A stretch of 64,000 nucleotides of DNA from contig CBDHYI010000005.1 of assembly GCA_965275915.1 (NCBI GenBank), positions 186,001 to 250,000 on the forward strand. Reading direction: 5' to 3'. Below the pieces are notes generated by a model that was given only the letters and a program-made list of their open reading frames with translations, made no database searches and was not told the origin of the DNA. Positions 16,409 to 25,215 of this stretch are shown one piece after another. The number at the start of each line of letters is the position of its first letter. Position 1 is the first letter of the stretch. Made by a program: the position numbers and the translations under genes. The DNA is from JBDWFY01 sp965275915. GTDB taxonomy: Bacteria; Pseudomonadota; Alphaproteobacteria; Rhizobiales; Stappiaceae.

Positions 16409-17437
16409 ATGGCGCTCCCTTTGAACCCGCTGGGCAACGGCGGCCCTATGGTGTCCGCATTTGCCCTTGGTACAATGACGTTCGGCGTTGAGACCGATGA
16501 GGCCGAAGCCTTCCGGCAGCTCGACCTGTTCGTCGATCATGGCGGCACCTTCATCGACACAGCGGATGTCTATGGAAACGGACTTGCAGAAGAGATCATC
16601 GGAGAATGGGGCAGCCGGCGGGGCGGCACGGGCGATCTTATCCTTGCGACCAAGGGGCGGTTCGCACCGCCGAAAGGGAGTCACGGGGCCTCCCGGCGCA
16701 GTCTCGTTCGTTCCGTAGAGGCAAGTCTCGGACGGCTTCAGGTCGACGCAATCGATGTCTATTTCATTCATGGCTGGGACCGGCATACCGATATTGCCGA
16801 AACCCTGGCAACGCTCGGCGATCTTGTCCGGGCGGGAAAAATCCATTCGATCGCCTGGTCCAATGTCAGCGGCTGGCAGCTTCAGAAGATCCTCTCCACT
16901 GCCGCTGCGCTCAGCGTTCCCGTGCCGGTCGCCCTGCAGCCTCAATACAATCTCCTGGAGCGCGGCATCGAGATCGAGGTCCTGCCCTGCTGCCTTGAAG
17001 CAGGGATTGCACTGACACCCTGGTCGCCCCTGGGCGGTGGCTGGCTGACCGGCAAATATTCATCCGACAGCAGACCAGGCGGGGCAACGCGCCTCGGCGA
17101 GAACCCCGACCGTGGCGTTGAGGCCTATGATGTGCGCAACACCAAAAGGACCCACGCGATCCTCAAGATGCTCCGTTCTGTGGCCGATCATCATAACCGG
17201 CCGCCCGCTCACGTGGCACTTGCCTGGCTAGCCGACCGCCCCGGCGTTGCCTCCATCCTTCTGGGCGCCCGTACGGCAGACCAGTTGGCGGACAATCTTG
17301 CCGCCGGCGATCTGAAGCTCGACCCGTCCGAATTAGACAAACTGACAAAGATTTCCGGCGGCGGACTGCCCGCCTATCCTTACCGGTTCCTGGAAGCGTG
17401 GAGCGACCTTGATATCTGGAAACAGCTGGGGACTTAG
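16409..17437 (+). CDS. Aldo/keto reductase
   Basis: A 342-residue AKR, start MALPLNPLG at ATG 16409 (an in-frame TTG lies four codons upstream). Visible: FALGTMTFGVETDEAEAF, GGTFIDTADVYGNGLAEEIIG (catalytic Asp and Tyr), LILATKGRF (Lys), IDVYFIHGWDRHTDI (His), the NLLERGIEIEVLPCC segment and SILLGARTADQLADNL. It resembles the YajO/Tas-like AKR branch and differs clearly from the preceding AKR, so they are not a recent duplication. Likely cotranscribed with it. Substrate unknown. Confidence 0.88.
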   Translation: MALPLNPLGNGGPMVSAFALGTMTFGVETDEAEAFRQLDLFVDHGGTFIDTADVYGNGLAEEIIGEWGSRRGGTGDLILATKGRFAPPKGSHGASRRSLVRSVEASLGRLQVDAIDVYFIHGWDRHTDIAETLATLGDLVRAGKIHSIAWSNVSGWQLQKILSTAAALSVPVPVALQPQYNLLERGIEIEVLPCCLEAGIALTPWSPLGGGWLTGKYSSDSRPGGATRLGENPDRGVEAYDVRNTKRTHAILKMLRSVADHHNRPPAHVALAWLADRPGVASILLGARTADQLADNLAAGDLKLDPSELDKLTKISGGGLPAYPYRFLEAWSDLDIWKQLGT

Positions 17438-17500
17438 ACATGCCCGGGCCGCCTGTTTCCGATAGTAAGCGCAAGCAGCCCATTTCGTTGTCCGCGGCTC

Positions 17501-17689
17501 GGTTTCCATGCAAGGAATTTGGACTTGAAGGACGGTTCGCTCGTGCAGGTCCTTCCCGATGTAGAAATCGAAGACCAGTCCAAGATCTGGCTTGTCTATC
17601 CCAAGTCAAACGTCCTCACGGCAAAGGTGCGTGTCTTCATCGACTTCGTGCTTGAGAAAATCGGCAGCCCACCGATTTGGGAGCGATGA
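17501..17689 (+). pseudogene. LysR regulator, C-terminal remnant
   Basis: A frame ending at TGA 17687-17689 reads LKDGSLVQVLPDVEIEDQSK, then WLVYPKSNVLTAKVRVFIDF, closely matching the last 50-60 residues of LysR effector domains (LxxGxLVxVLPD ... VYPxxxxxxxKVRxFIDF). There is no HTH and no start codon in a sensible place, and the preceding aldo-keto reductase ends 60 bp upstream. This is a fragment left by a deletion, not a functional gene. Confidence 0.7.
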
Positions 17690-17976
17690 CCGGCCCGTGA
17701 CCGGTTTCAGGATCGAACCTGTTATCGTGACGTTCGAAGTCCGGGGCTTTATGGGTTTGAAGCCAAGATCAGGAAGGCTCCTGTTCCCTATCGTGTAGAC
17801 GGTCTTGGGAACGTCAGAGACGTGCCCGGAGTGGGTGAAGATGCCGTTGCCTGCATCCGGCGTTTCGCAACTGCTGCGAAAAGCGCATAAAAGGGAGCAG
17901 CCCGACTGTTCCCCACCGCCAGAACGCTGTACTGGCCGTGTAAAGAGTTTTCCAGAAACCACACGGATATTAGGAT
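17690..17976. other. Intergenic stretch without recognisable gene
   Basis: I see no recognisable coding sequence, RNA gene or convincing terminator between the LysR remnant and the acetyltransferase start. Small open frames occur on both strands but none resembles a known family. Together with the remnant it looks like a decayed segment. Confidence 0.4.
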
Positions 17977-18501
17977 GTGATCGAAGCACCGAACAGACTT
18001 CAAGAAGGCCAAACCGTTCTCCGCCGGTTTGTGCACGCGGATTGTGAACCATTCGCCAAGTTCATGATTGATCCGGATAATACGAAATTCATGACGTTCC
18101 CGGATGAGATGAAGTCTCGCGAAGCCGCCCACGGCATGATCCAGACCACCATTAAAAACTACGCAAACGCTGCGGGATCCATGGCCCTTGCCGTTTGCGG
18201 CGACACCGATAGCACAATCATCGGCGCATGCGGCGCCTTTGAGTTATCTGATGACGAAATTGAAATCTTTATTCTTGTCTTTCCGGAACATCAAAAGCAC
18301 GGGCATGCATCACGCGCTTTGAAGCGCTTAATATCATATCTGCGGATCGAAAGACTGAACGCATCCCTCTCCGCTTTCCTTGATCCGGGGAATGAGATTT
18401 CGAAAAAAATTCTAATGCGTCTTGGTTTTGTCGAGCACGGAGAATTCACCGTCAACGGAAAGACCGGCCGCAAGCTTATTCTCTACCCGGCCTGTGATTG
18501 A
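17977..18501 (+). CDS. GNAT family N-acetyltransferase
   Basis: A 174-residue protein of the RimJ/RimL-like GNAT class. It starts TVLRRFVHADCEPFAKFM after a short leader, has ALAVCGDTDSTIIGACGAFEL (beta4), the acetyl-CoA loop FPEHQKHGHASRALKRLISYL near 108-128 and the closing NEISKKILMRLGFVEHGEF. The start is GTG 17977, with TAGGA immediately upstream; no better ATG exists in frame nearby. Such enzymes acetylate amino groups of proteins or small molecules; the acceptor is not predictable. It stands alone. Confidence 0.85.
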   Translation: MIEAPNRLQEGQTVLRRFVHADCEPFAKFMIDPDNTKFMTFPDEMKSREAAHGMIQTTIKNYANAAGSMALAVCGDTDSTIIGACGAFELSDDEIEIFILVFPEHQKHGHASRALKRLISYLRIERLNASLSAFLDPGNEISKKILMRLGFVEHGEFTVNGKTGRKLILYPACD

Positions 18502-18729
18502 TGGGTTCTTTTCAGATGTTTGCCGTGCATTACACCAACGCCGGCAGCGTCGGGTCATGCCACGAGGGCACAGAGTGTGAACATCTGGCGGTGTCCCGAT
18601 ACTTGTGATCTCCGCCAGTGTCGGTCTTGCCCCATGCGGTGACGGGTCGCACCTTTCAGGGCATTCAATAGAGCCGCACAAACACGCTATAGTGGTGGCG
18701 AAGCAGCCGCATTTGACGAGAGGGTCCGG

Positions 18730-19716
18730 ATGAAGAGAGACAACCGCACAAACGACCCGGACATCGAAGATCATGATGATCGCATCGATGACCGGCGCCG
18801 GGATGCCCTGAAGCTCGGGCTTGCCGGTGCATTGGGCATTTCGGCCGTGGCGGCCGCCGGGCAGTCCGCCACGGCGCAACCCACCGAAGATGCGGCGTTT
18901 TCCCTGGCCGGGAAAACGGCGATGGTCACCGGCGCCGCGCGTGGCATTGGCCGGGCGATTGCGGTGGCCTATGCGCGCCGCGGTGCTGACGTCGCGGCTC
19001 TCGATATCGCGGACCCTGATGCGTACGGCGAAATTCTCGGTTATCGTCTGGGATCTCAGGCCGAGCTCGACGAGACGGTCCGGTTCATTGAAGCGAAGGG
19101 CCGCCGGGCGATCGGAATCCGGGCGGATGTGGCCGACAAGGGCGCAACGCAGGACGCTGTGCGGCAGACTCTGGACAGACTTGGCAAACTCGACATCATC
19201 GTCGCAAACGCAGGCGTTGGCGGTGGCGGACGTTTGCAGGACGTTTCGGAGGCGCACTTTAAAACCGTCCTCGATATCAATCTGACCGGAGCAGCCAATA
19301 CCATTCAGGCGGCGCTGCCTCATATGATGGAGCGCAAGGCCGGGCGGATCATTGCCGTAACGTCGATTGCGGGAAGGATGGGCAGTCCCGGCCAGGCCGA
19401 CTACGCGGCGTCGAAATGGGGCCTGATCGGCCTGGTAAAATCCGCCGCGATCGATCTCGGGCCGCATAATATCACGGTCAACGCGATCGCCCCGACTTTT
19501 GTCCGAACGGGTATCTTCGGCGAGTTGCTGGACAACCCGGAGTTTACCGCCGGTGTGGAAGCGGCGCTCAAGTATGGACACACGCTGCCCGTTGGCATGC
19601 TCGAACCGGGAGACATGGCCGGTACTGCGGTCTTTCTGGCCTCGCCGGCAGCGCAGTACATCAGCGGCGCCGTCCTGGACGTGGCCGCAGGCTTCAATGC
19701 ACGCTACACAGGTTGA
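18730..19716 (+). CDS. Short-chain dehydrogenase/reductase with N-terminal Tat-type signal
   Basis: A 328-residue SDR. The first 50 residues are unusual: an acidic head, then RRRDALKLGLAGALG and a hydrophobic run ending in ATAQP, matching a twin-arginine signal (RR-x-x-LK). The SDR part starts FSLAGKTAMVTGAARGIGRAIA (TG-x3-GIG), has NAGVGGGG, the catalytic Ser in VTSIAGRMG and Tyr/Lys in YAASKWGLIGL. A 20-residue insertion after DIADPD (GEILGYRLGSQAEL) is typical of one SDR subfamily. If the Tat signal works, a folded NAD(P)-bound enzyme would be exported, which is uncommon. Confidence 0.88.
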   Translation: MKRDNRTNDPDIEDHDDRIDDRRRDALKLGLAGALGISAVAAAGQSATAQPTEDAAFSLAGKTAMVTGAARGIGRAIAVAYARRGADVAALDIADPDAYGEILGYRLGSQAELDETVRFIEAKGRRAIGIRADVADKGATQDAVRQTLDRLGKLDIIVANAGVGGGGRLQDVSEAHFKTVLDINLTGAANTIQAALPHMMERKAGRIIAVTSIAGRMGSPGQADYAASKWGLIGLVKSAAIDLGPHNITVNAIAPTFVRTGIFGELLDNPEFTAGVEAALKYGHTLPVGMLEPGDMAGTAVFLASPAAQYISGAVLDVAAGFNARYTG

Positions 19717-20046
19717 ACGGTTTACAATATGCCAGCAGACCGCGTGCCTTCCGGGCTTTGACGATGCAATCCTTGATGCCAGATTGCGAAAGATCAATGT
19801 CGGGCTATGGGAAGGGCTGCCTGTCGAAGATATCATCGCCCGACACGGGAATAACCACCTGAACTGGCTCTCGGGGCGCTTGACGCCTCCCGGCGCGATG
19901 CCTGGGCAGATTTCTGCAGACGCGTTAATCCGCTCTTTTGGACCATGCGCAGCCTGCCGCTGGTCAAGGCAAAGAGGGGCTGTTGGTTTGGCCCGGCGGC
20001 GTCATCCGCAGCATATTGGCTCACATACCGAAGCTGCCGATTGACC
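19712..20046 (+). pseudogene. Histidine phosphatase (CobC/phosphoglycerate mutase-like), frameshifted remnant
   Basis: Pieces of one protein appear in three frames. First RFTICQQTACLPG and DARLRKINVGLWEGLPVEDI (about 19712-19890), as in the QTA and RL-x-E-x-x-FG-x-WEG regions of alpha-ribazole phosphatase-like enzymes. Next, shifted, DAWADFCRRVNPLF (about 19898-19940; compare ES-WADF-x-x-RV). Then, shifted again, LLVWPGGVIRSILAHIPKLP (about 19980-20040), where the normal V-x-HGGVIR catalytic His is Pro. The N-terminal RHG part is absent. A dead gene lying directly after the SDR. Confidence 0.7.
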
Positions 20047-20074
20047 GCCCTTCTACGCGCCGTGCCGGCACCTG

Positions 20075-20878
20075 TCACTTGACCCCGGACACCACATGGA
20101 TACAGAGCAGCGCGAAGAACGTACCGTTTTTTGAACGTTCGGAGAGATGTTCCAAAAAAGCTTGGCCGTCGGCGGTCGCGATCAGACTTTTTTCGCAGCA
20201 CCTTTCAACGCTTTGAGCAATATCGAAGATAGCCTCCGCATCCGAAAACCGGCGCAGCAAAATCGGATGGACGCTGTGGTGGCTGATGTCCACATGCTCG
20301 CTTAGCATATCGACCAGTTGTCGGCCAATGGCCGGATTGCGGAATGTGGATCCGAACTCGGATTCAATAACGGCTGAAACTTTCGCGTTGTCCGACGCCA
20401 GATGATAGGATGACCAGTCCGGCTCGGCGGCCACCATGGTCCCACCCTCCCTGACAATCCGCGCCATTTCCGAAATCGCCGCGTCCGGCTGTTCAATGTG
20501 CTGCAACGACCGGTCGATCCGGACGGCATCGAATGAATTGTCGTCGCAATCGATCCGGTGAATATCGCCTTGAACGACACGAACCGATTCATGGGAAGCG
20601 ACCAGGTGCCGAGCCGCGGTGACGAATTCCTCGCTGATATCAAAACCTGTAACGACACCGCGTGGAACCAGGTGATGTAGTTTGAGCAGATCGAAACCGA
20701 GTCCGCAGGCGACATCAGCCACGGTGCTGTCTGAGTGGAGATTCATTGCCTCAAACGACGTTTGTTTGTATGCGCGAAAATCAGGCAGTTTCTCCATCAG
20801 GGTGAGACATCGACGGAGCTTTTCAGTGTCCGCGGCAGAATCCACACGCCTAAACCCGTCGGCGAGAAATGTGCTCAT
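20075..20878 (-). CDS. Class I SAM-dependent methyltransferase
   Basis: A 267-residue methyltransferase. Motif I is TVADVACGLGFDLLKLHHLVP (near 52-72), followed by GVVTGFDISEEFVTAARH (acidic ribose-binding Asp), VVQGDIHRIDCDDNSFDAVRIDRSLQHIEQPDAAISEMARIVREGG. The pattern is that of UbiE/Methyltransf_11 enzymes acting on small molecules. No partner gene helps; it converges on the dead phosphatase. Acceptor unknown. Confidence 0.86.
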   Translation of the reverse strand: MSTFLADGFRRVDSAADTEKLRRCLTLMEKLPDFRAYKQTSFEAMNLHSDSTVADVACGLGFDLLKLHHLVPRGVVTGFDISEEFVTAARHLVASHESVRVVQGDIHRIDCDDNSFDAVRIDRSLQHIEQPDAAISEMARIVREGGTMVAAEPDWSSYHLASDNAKVSAVIESEFGSTFRNPAIGRQLVDMLSEHVDISHHSVHPILLRRFSDAEAIFDIAQSVERCCEKSLIATADGQAFLEHLSERSKNGTFFALLCIHVVSGVK

Positions 20879-21241
20879 CCCGTTCTAACCACCTGTTGCC
20901 CGCAAAGAAAACTCCATGTCCGCAGTCTTTGGAGAAAGACTCACAAGAACTGCTCCAAGCCTTTGTTTTTTCGCGACTACCGGTCGGAAAAATGCTCCGG
21001 CTTTTCCGGGATATTCTATGAGTTTGAAACTTCAGTGCTCAGAATACAAGGACATTGCGGTGATGTCTTGGATGTGAGTGCTCGGAAGGTTGTTTAAGCT
21101 GCAGGAGCAGATTTTGTTCCTGACAAGGGAAAATGGCGAAGGCAGCCGTCCATATCACATCTTGCGCCAACCCGCCGAAGGAACGCGAATGCCCCCCGCG
21201 CACCTGGTGACAAATGCATTATCTCCGGACATCGCCTGTGT
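20879..21241. other. Intergenic, nothing recognised
   Basis: About 360 bp between two leftward genes. The promoter of the methyltransferase should be at its left end. A short stem AGTCTTT-GGAG-AAAGACT lies at about 20921-20938. No coding sequence, RNA gene or repeat is recognisable in the rest. Confidence 0.4.
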
Positions 21242-22147
21242 TTAAGATGGTGGGTTCGGGCGATACAGCCCGCTTTCGATATCAGCGATCAGGCCCGGCT
21301 CAGTCGGAGTCCAGTTCAAAGCGTCGCGCGTCCATTCACTGGACGCCGGACAGTCGGAGGCGGCCATGAAATGGAACCAATCGAAATGGTGTTGCGCAGC
21401 GTCTCCGGACTTGCTCACGACGGGCAGATCGAGGCTGCGCCCGAGAGCTTCTGCGATGTCCTTGAAGGGAACACCTTCCTCAGCGACGCCATGATAGCGG
21501 ACGCCGCCTTCGCCGCGTTCGAGGACCATCCGATAGAGTCTCGCTGCATCCAGCCTGTGCACAGCACACCAGCGGTTCTGACCGTCGTCAACATAGGCGG
21601 ACTCACCTTTCTGCAACGCCATGTTGGCCAGCATGCGCACAAAGCCGTGGTCGCCGGCACCATGCACGGACGGTGACAGGCGCACTGCGGCGACCATCAC
21701 TCCCATTCGTGCCAACTCTGCGCACGCGTGCTCAGACGCAACCCGGGGGTTCACCATATCGCCCATGGGTGCAAGATCCGCTTCCGTCGAAACCGTTCCC
21801 GATGACAGGATCGCTGTACCCGAAGTCGCAATGAAAAGCCGATCCGATCCGGCCAGTTCTGAACCGATGGTGCGGATGATCTCGCCGTCATGCACGCAGC
21901 TTTCTGCGAATTTTGAAAAGTCGTGGTTAAATCCGAGATGGATCACCGCATCGGCTTTTGCGGCCCCTTCACGGAGGCTGCCAAGGTCCTCAAGGTTGCC
22001 GGAATGCGGCTCAGCGCCTGCTGTTTTTAGGGCATCTGCGGATGCTTCTGATCGAGCCAGCCCGATAACGGTGTGATTATGATCCAAGAGCTCACGAACG
22101 ACGGCTGAGCCGATATAACCTGTTGCTCCCGTGACGAAAACGCGCAT
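21242..22147 (-). CDS. NAD(P)-dependent epimerase/dehydratase (extended SDR)
   Basis: A 301-residue atypical extended SDR. It starts MRVFVTGATGYIGSAVVREL with the G-x2-G-x2-G motif, then GLARSEASADALKTAGAEPHSGNLEDL, VIHLGFNHDF and a substrate half with VRLSPSVHG. The canonical Tyr-x3-Lys is replaced by NPRVASEHACAELA, so the usual catalytic Tyr is absent, as in many members of this NmrA/DTDP-rhamnose-reductase-like subfamily. It is divergent from an AraC regulator and is its probable target. Substrate unknown. Confidence 0.85.
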   Translation of the reverse strand: MRVFVTGATGYIGSAVVRELLDHNHTVIGLARSEASADALKTAGAEPHSGNLEDLGSLREGAAKADAVIHLGFNHDFSKFAESCVHDGEIIRTIGSELAGSDRLFIATSGTAILSSGTVSTEADLAPMGDMVNPRVASEHACAELARMGVMVAAVRLSPSVHGAGDHGFVRMLANMALQKGESAYVDDGQNRWCAVHRLDAARLYRMVLERGEGGVRYHGVAEEGVPFKDIAEALGRSLDLPVVSKSGDAAQHHFDWFHFMAASDCPASSEWTRDALNWTPTEPGLIADIESGLYRPNPPS

Positions 22148-22298
22148 TTAAGCCTCCTTCGAAGTGTCGAGATCTGTGGATCGCTCCGGAACTTTCGACA
22201 GAAGACTAAGAGCATTTTCGGCACGAACAATAAGCGATGGTCGTTATTTTCTTTTCCAGCGTCCCATTTGATTGTCAATTGAGGAAGGGAGCTGGTAT

Positions 22299-23258
22299 AT
22301 GGGAGCAAATGCGTATGACGGGTGGGCTCAAATGGACCCTCTTTCTGATGTTCTCTCTATCCTCAAGCCTCAGAGTCATCGCACGGGCGTGCTTGATCTT
22401 GGTCACTCCTGTGCGATCGCCTTTCCGGATCAGGCAGGGGCGCTGAAATGTAACGCGGTGATTTCAGGCCGGGCCTGGGTGACCGTCGAAGGGAGCAAAC
22501 AGCCGGTCCAGCTCGATGCTGGTGACTTCTTCGTTCTTCCAACCGGTCGTCCGTTTACAATCGCCACAGACACATCCGTTTCAGCCGAACCGGTCGAACG
22601 GTATCTGTCGGGACCTCTTTCAGATCGGCCGGCCATCGTGAACGGTGGTGGAGATACGGTCATTGCAAGCTGCCGGTTTACGGTGACAAAGACGCATCCG
22701 TCTCAGCTCATAGCATTGTTGCCATCCATTATTGTCATTCCCGCAGAGGCAGCTGCCGCGACACATCTGAGGCATTTTGTGGAGCTCATTCTGGATGAGC
22801 TTGCGCAAGCGCGACCAGGCGGCGCACTGATTGCACAGCATCTTTCGCATGTTGTCCTGGTGCAAACGCTGCGCCATCACCAGACGGTCAAAGATGGCAG
22901 ACTTGGCTGGCTGGCCGCACTCGCAGATGAGCGCCTGACAGCTGCTTTGACGGCGATCCACGAAGACCCGGGACGGAATTGGACACTCACGTGCTTGGCC
23001 GGCCGAGCCGGCATGTCCCGGTCTGTCTTCGCACGGCGTTTCCGTGATGTGATTGGTGAAACCCCGATGGAATACCTGACGGTTTTACGCATGATCAAAG
23101 CAAGCGATCAGCTCTTGTCATCAGGTAACACGATCTCCGCAGTTGCAGCCACGGTAGGGTATCAATCTGAGAACGCCTTCAATACGGCCTTCAAACGGAT
23201 TATGGGCAGTCCGCCGCGCCAATATGTGAACAAGCTTAAATCCCTGGCGACCACGTGA
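22299..23258 (+). CDS. AraC-family transcriptional regulator with cupin domain
   Basis: About 319 residues. The N-terminal half is the cupin_6 ligand domain (LSDVLSILKPQSHRTGVLDL, VISGRAWVTVEG, LDAGDFFVLPTGRPF), and the C-terminal 100 residues hold two HTH motifs (WTLTCLAGRAGMSRSVFARRF and NTISAVAATVGYQSENAFNTAFKRIMG). GGAAGGGAG seven bases before ATG 22299 sets the start; ATG 22332 (MDPLSDVL) is an alternative, and the frame runs further upstream without an ATG. It is divergent from the extended SDR gene, the arrangement typical for AraC regulators of detoxifying oxidoreductases. Confidence 0.88.
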   Translation: MGANAYDGWAQMDPLSDVLSILKPQSHRTGVLDLGHSCAIAFPDQAGALKCNAVISGRAWVTVEGSKQPVQLDAGDFFVLPTGRPFTIATDTSVSAEPVERYLSGPLSDRPAIVNGGGDTVIASCRFTVTKTHPSQLIALLPSIIVIPAEAAAATHLRHFVELILDELAQARPGGALIAQHLSHVVLVQTLRHHQTVKDGRLGWLAALADERLTAALTAIHEDPGRNWTLTCLAGRAGMSRSVFARRFRDVIGETPMEYLTVLRMIKASDQLLSSGNTISAVAATVGYQSENAFNTAFKRIMGSPPRQYVNKLKSLATT

Positions 23259-23344
23259 ACGAGGTCGCGAATCATGACGCCTGCCAAAGCCTTAAGTCTT
23301 CGATTGCTCACAAGAACCAAGCCCTCAAGGTTCAGACCAGCTGT

Positions 23345-24403
23345 TTACTTCATGTCTTCTTGAAAGGCCGTCCCCATTGCCTCCACCAGCGCGGATGCAT
23401 TTTTGGTCCCGTCGAGATCGGCCCACCGCCGTTGGAATTCCCCCAGAATGTTCCAGGTCTGCTCAATGTGAACAAAACGCCCGGAACTCTGGTCGGTGCT
23501 CAGTCCGCATACGGCAGTCGGTCCGTTGAGCGCGATGCCCTGGATGTTGGTCGTGCCGCAAAGGCGTGGAAAGCCGGTATCGGCATCGTCGCTGTGATTG
23601 CAGCTATACACGCCTCCATCGCCCTGCCCGATCAGACGGCGGAATTCATCCCGGATGGCCAGCACCGTCGATTGCTTCGGACCATCCATGGCGTGCGAGC
23701 CGTCCGAGATCACGGCGATCGTGTCCCCGCGCTTTCTCATTCCGTGCAGGCTGATCGCCCTGACCTGCGGCCAGGCGTCGATCAGCGTCAGATGCGCGAC
23801 GTGGAACAGCGTCGCCGGGTTGTGCGCGGTGTCGGACGTACGATAGGGCGAGCCGGGCCGGTCACCGCACACGGTTGTGTGGCCACGGCATTTGACAAAG
23901 GTGCCGGCCGCGCAGCGATGGGCACCCGATATGATCGCGGCCCGAAAGCCCAGTTCGCCGAGCAGCGTCGCCGCCTCCTCCGAAGTCCCGGGTTCGAAAC
24001 TTGCATGGGGCGCCTCCGCAATGACATTACGGCGCGGCTGATGCGCAATCACCACCGTCGGTCCGATCCCGCGCGACCGGTCTTCCTGGAGCACCGTGTA
24101 ATGCCGGTCGCCGTTTTCAAGGATGACAATTTCATAGCCGATGCGCCCGGCCAGCGGCGCTGCGCTGGCCCAGTCCTTTTTAAGCACAAAACGAAGCACC
24201 TCGGCGTAGCGCTCCCGGGAAATCGGATCAAACCCCATATCGGGGAGGGAATCGGCTGAAACATGCGGACGCGCCGCCAGCCAGGCGGTGAGCGGCACGC
24301 GCATCACCTCGGGAGACGGCGGATTTTCTTGTTGCGCCTCGGCCACCCTCGGTCCAAAGGCGGTCAACAGGAGCAAAAAACACAGGATTACATGGCGGGC
24401 CAT
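23345..24403 (-). CDS. Secreted protein resembling N-formylglutamate amidohydrolase/poly-gamma-glutamate hydrolase-like enzymes
   Basis: A 352-residue protein with a signal peptide (VILCFLLLLTAFGPRVAEA, cleavage near AEA-QQ). The mature part has IAHQPRRNVIAEAPHASFEPGTSEEAATLLGELG, AHRC, DTAHNPATLFHVAHLTLIDAWP and ISLHGMRKRGDTIAVISDG. His/Glu in PHASFEPGTSE plus the later LHG and AHNP motifs resemble zinc-binding residues of N-formylglutamate amidohydrolase-like and phage poly-gamma-glutamate hydrolase-like proteins, but the similarity is by eye only. Six or more cysteines suggest periplasmic disulfides. Predicted to act in the periplasm or outside. Function not assigned. Confidence 0.7.
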   Translation of the reverse strand: MARHVILCFLLLLTAFGPRVAEAQQENPPSPEVMRVPLTAWLAARPHVSADSLPDMGFDPISRERYAEVLRFVLKKDWASAAPLAGRIGYEIVILENGDRHYTVLQEDRSRGIGPTVVIAHQPRRNVIAEAPHASFEPGTSEEAATLLGELGFRAAIISGAHRCAAGTFVKCRGHTTVCGDRPGSPYRTSDTAHNPATLFHVAHLTLIDAWPQVRAISLHGMRKRGDTIAVISDGSHAMDGPKQSTVLAIRDEFRRLIGQGDGGVYSCNHSDDADTGFPRLCGTTNIQGIALNGPTAVCGLSTDQSSGRFVHIEQTWNILGEFQRRWADLDGTKNASALVEAMGTAFQEDMK

Positions 24404-24584
24404 CGATCACTCCAGGTTGATATGCCGGTGTGTCAATGATCAGTGATTGCAGACGCTCGTGCAACGGGTTTCATCTGTTGATGCAATACCGTCCCCAAGG
24501 GGGTACTTTGGGATCCGTCTGGGCGTCAGAAGTCCGTAGTCCCAGGTTTACCAGGACGGCACAAACCATACTGGATTTCGTGAA

Positions 24585-25178
24585 ATGGCCGACGAAGAGA
24601 CCATACGCATCTACAACGTCAAGGCGGCCGACTACGCCAAGCGCTTTACCCGTGAGCAGCCCAGCGGATCTTTGAGGAATTTCATTGGATTTCTGCCGGA
24701 AGGCGCGCGGGTTCTGGACTGGGGATGCGGGCCGGCGACCTCCTCGCATCATTTACAGGAAGCAGGGTTTGCGCCCGATCCCGTCGATGCCTCACCCGAA
24801 ATGGTGGCAATGGCACAAGAACGATACGGTCTTGACGCCAGGCTCGGCACATTCGACGACAGCCTGCCGGAAGCAAACTATCACGGCGTCTGGGCGAATT
24901 TCAGCCTTCTCCATGCACCCCGTGGCGATTTACCGAGGCATCTATCGCAGTTGAACAGAGCGCTGCTGCCAAAAGGTATTCTTCACTTGGGCATGAAAAG
25001 AGGTGAAGGCGAACGCCGCGACAGGTTCGGACGGTTTTACACCTTTTACCGGACAAGCGAGTTAACCGGGCACCTTGAGGCAGCCGGATTCGAAATCATG
25101 CAAACCCATGAAGGTGAAGAAACGGGACTTGCCGGAACCGTCGAGCCGTTTGTGATCATCCTGTCGCGCAAAGCATGA
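24585..25178 (+). CDS. Class I SAM-dependent methyltransferase
   Basis: A 197-residue methyltransferase. Motif I is VLDWGCGPATSSHHLQEAG (near 44-62), followed by PDPVDASPEMVAMAQERYGL with the ribose-binding Asp, and LLPKGILHLGMKRGEGERRDRFGRFYTFYRTSEL. It resembles small TehB/UbiE-like enzymes whose acceptors are unknown. It stands alone between two leftward genes; upstream 180 bp show no other feature. Confidence 0.85.
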   Translation: MADEETIRIYNVKAADYAKRFTREQPSGSLRNFIGFLPEGARVLDWGCGPATSSHHLQEAGFAPDPVDASPEMVAMAQERYGLDARLGTFDDSLPEANYHGVWANFSLLHAPRGDLPRHLSQLNRALLPKGILHLGMKRGEGERRDRFGRFYTFYRTSELTGHLEAAGFEIMQTHEGEETGLAGTVEPFVIILSRKA

Positions 25179-25215
25179 CGCCTGCATCAGATGAACGGCT
25201 GTAAGTCATCGTTGT

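Noticed and set aside
18412..19836. 474-codon open frame on the minus strand
   Set aside because: Antisense to the SDR and acetyltransferase genes; GC-rich codon shadow without motifs.
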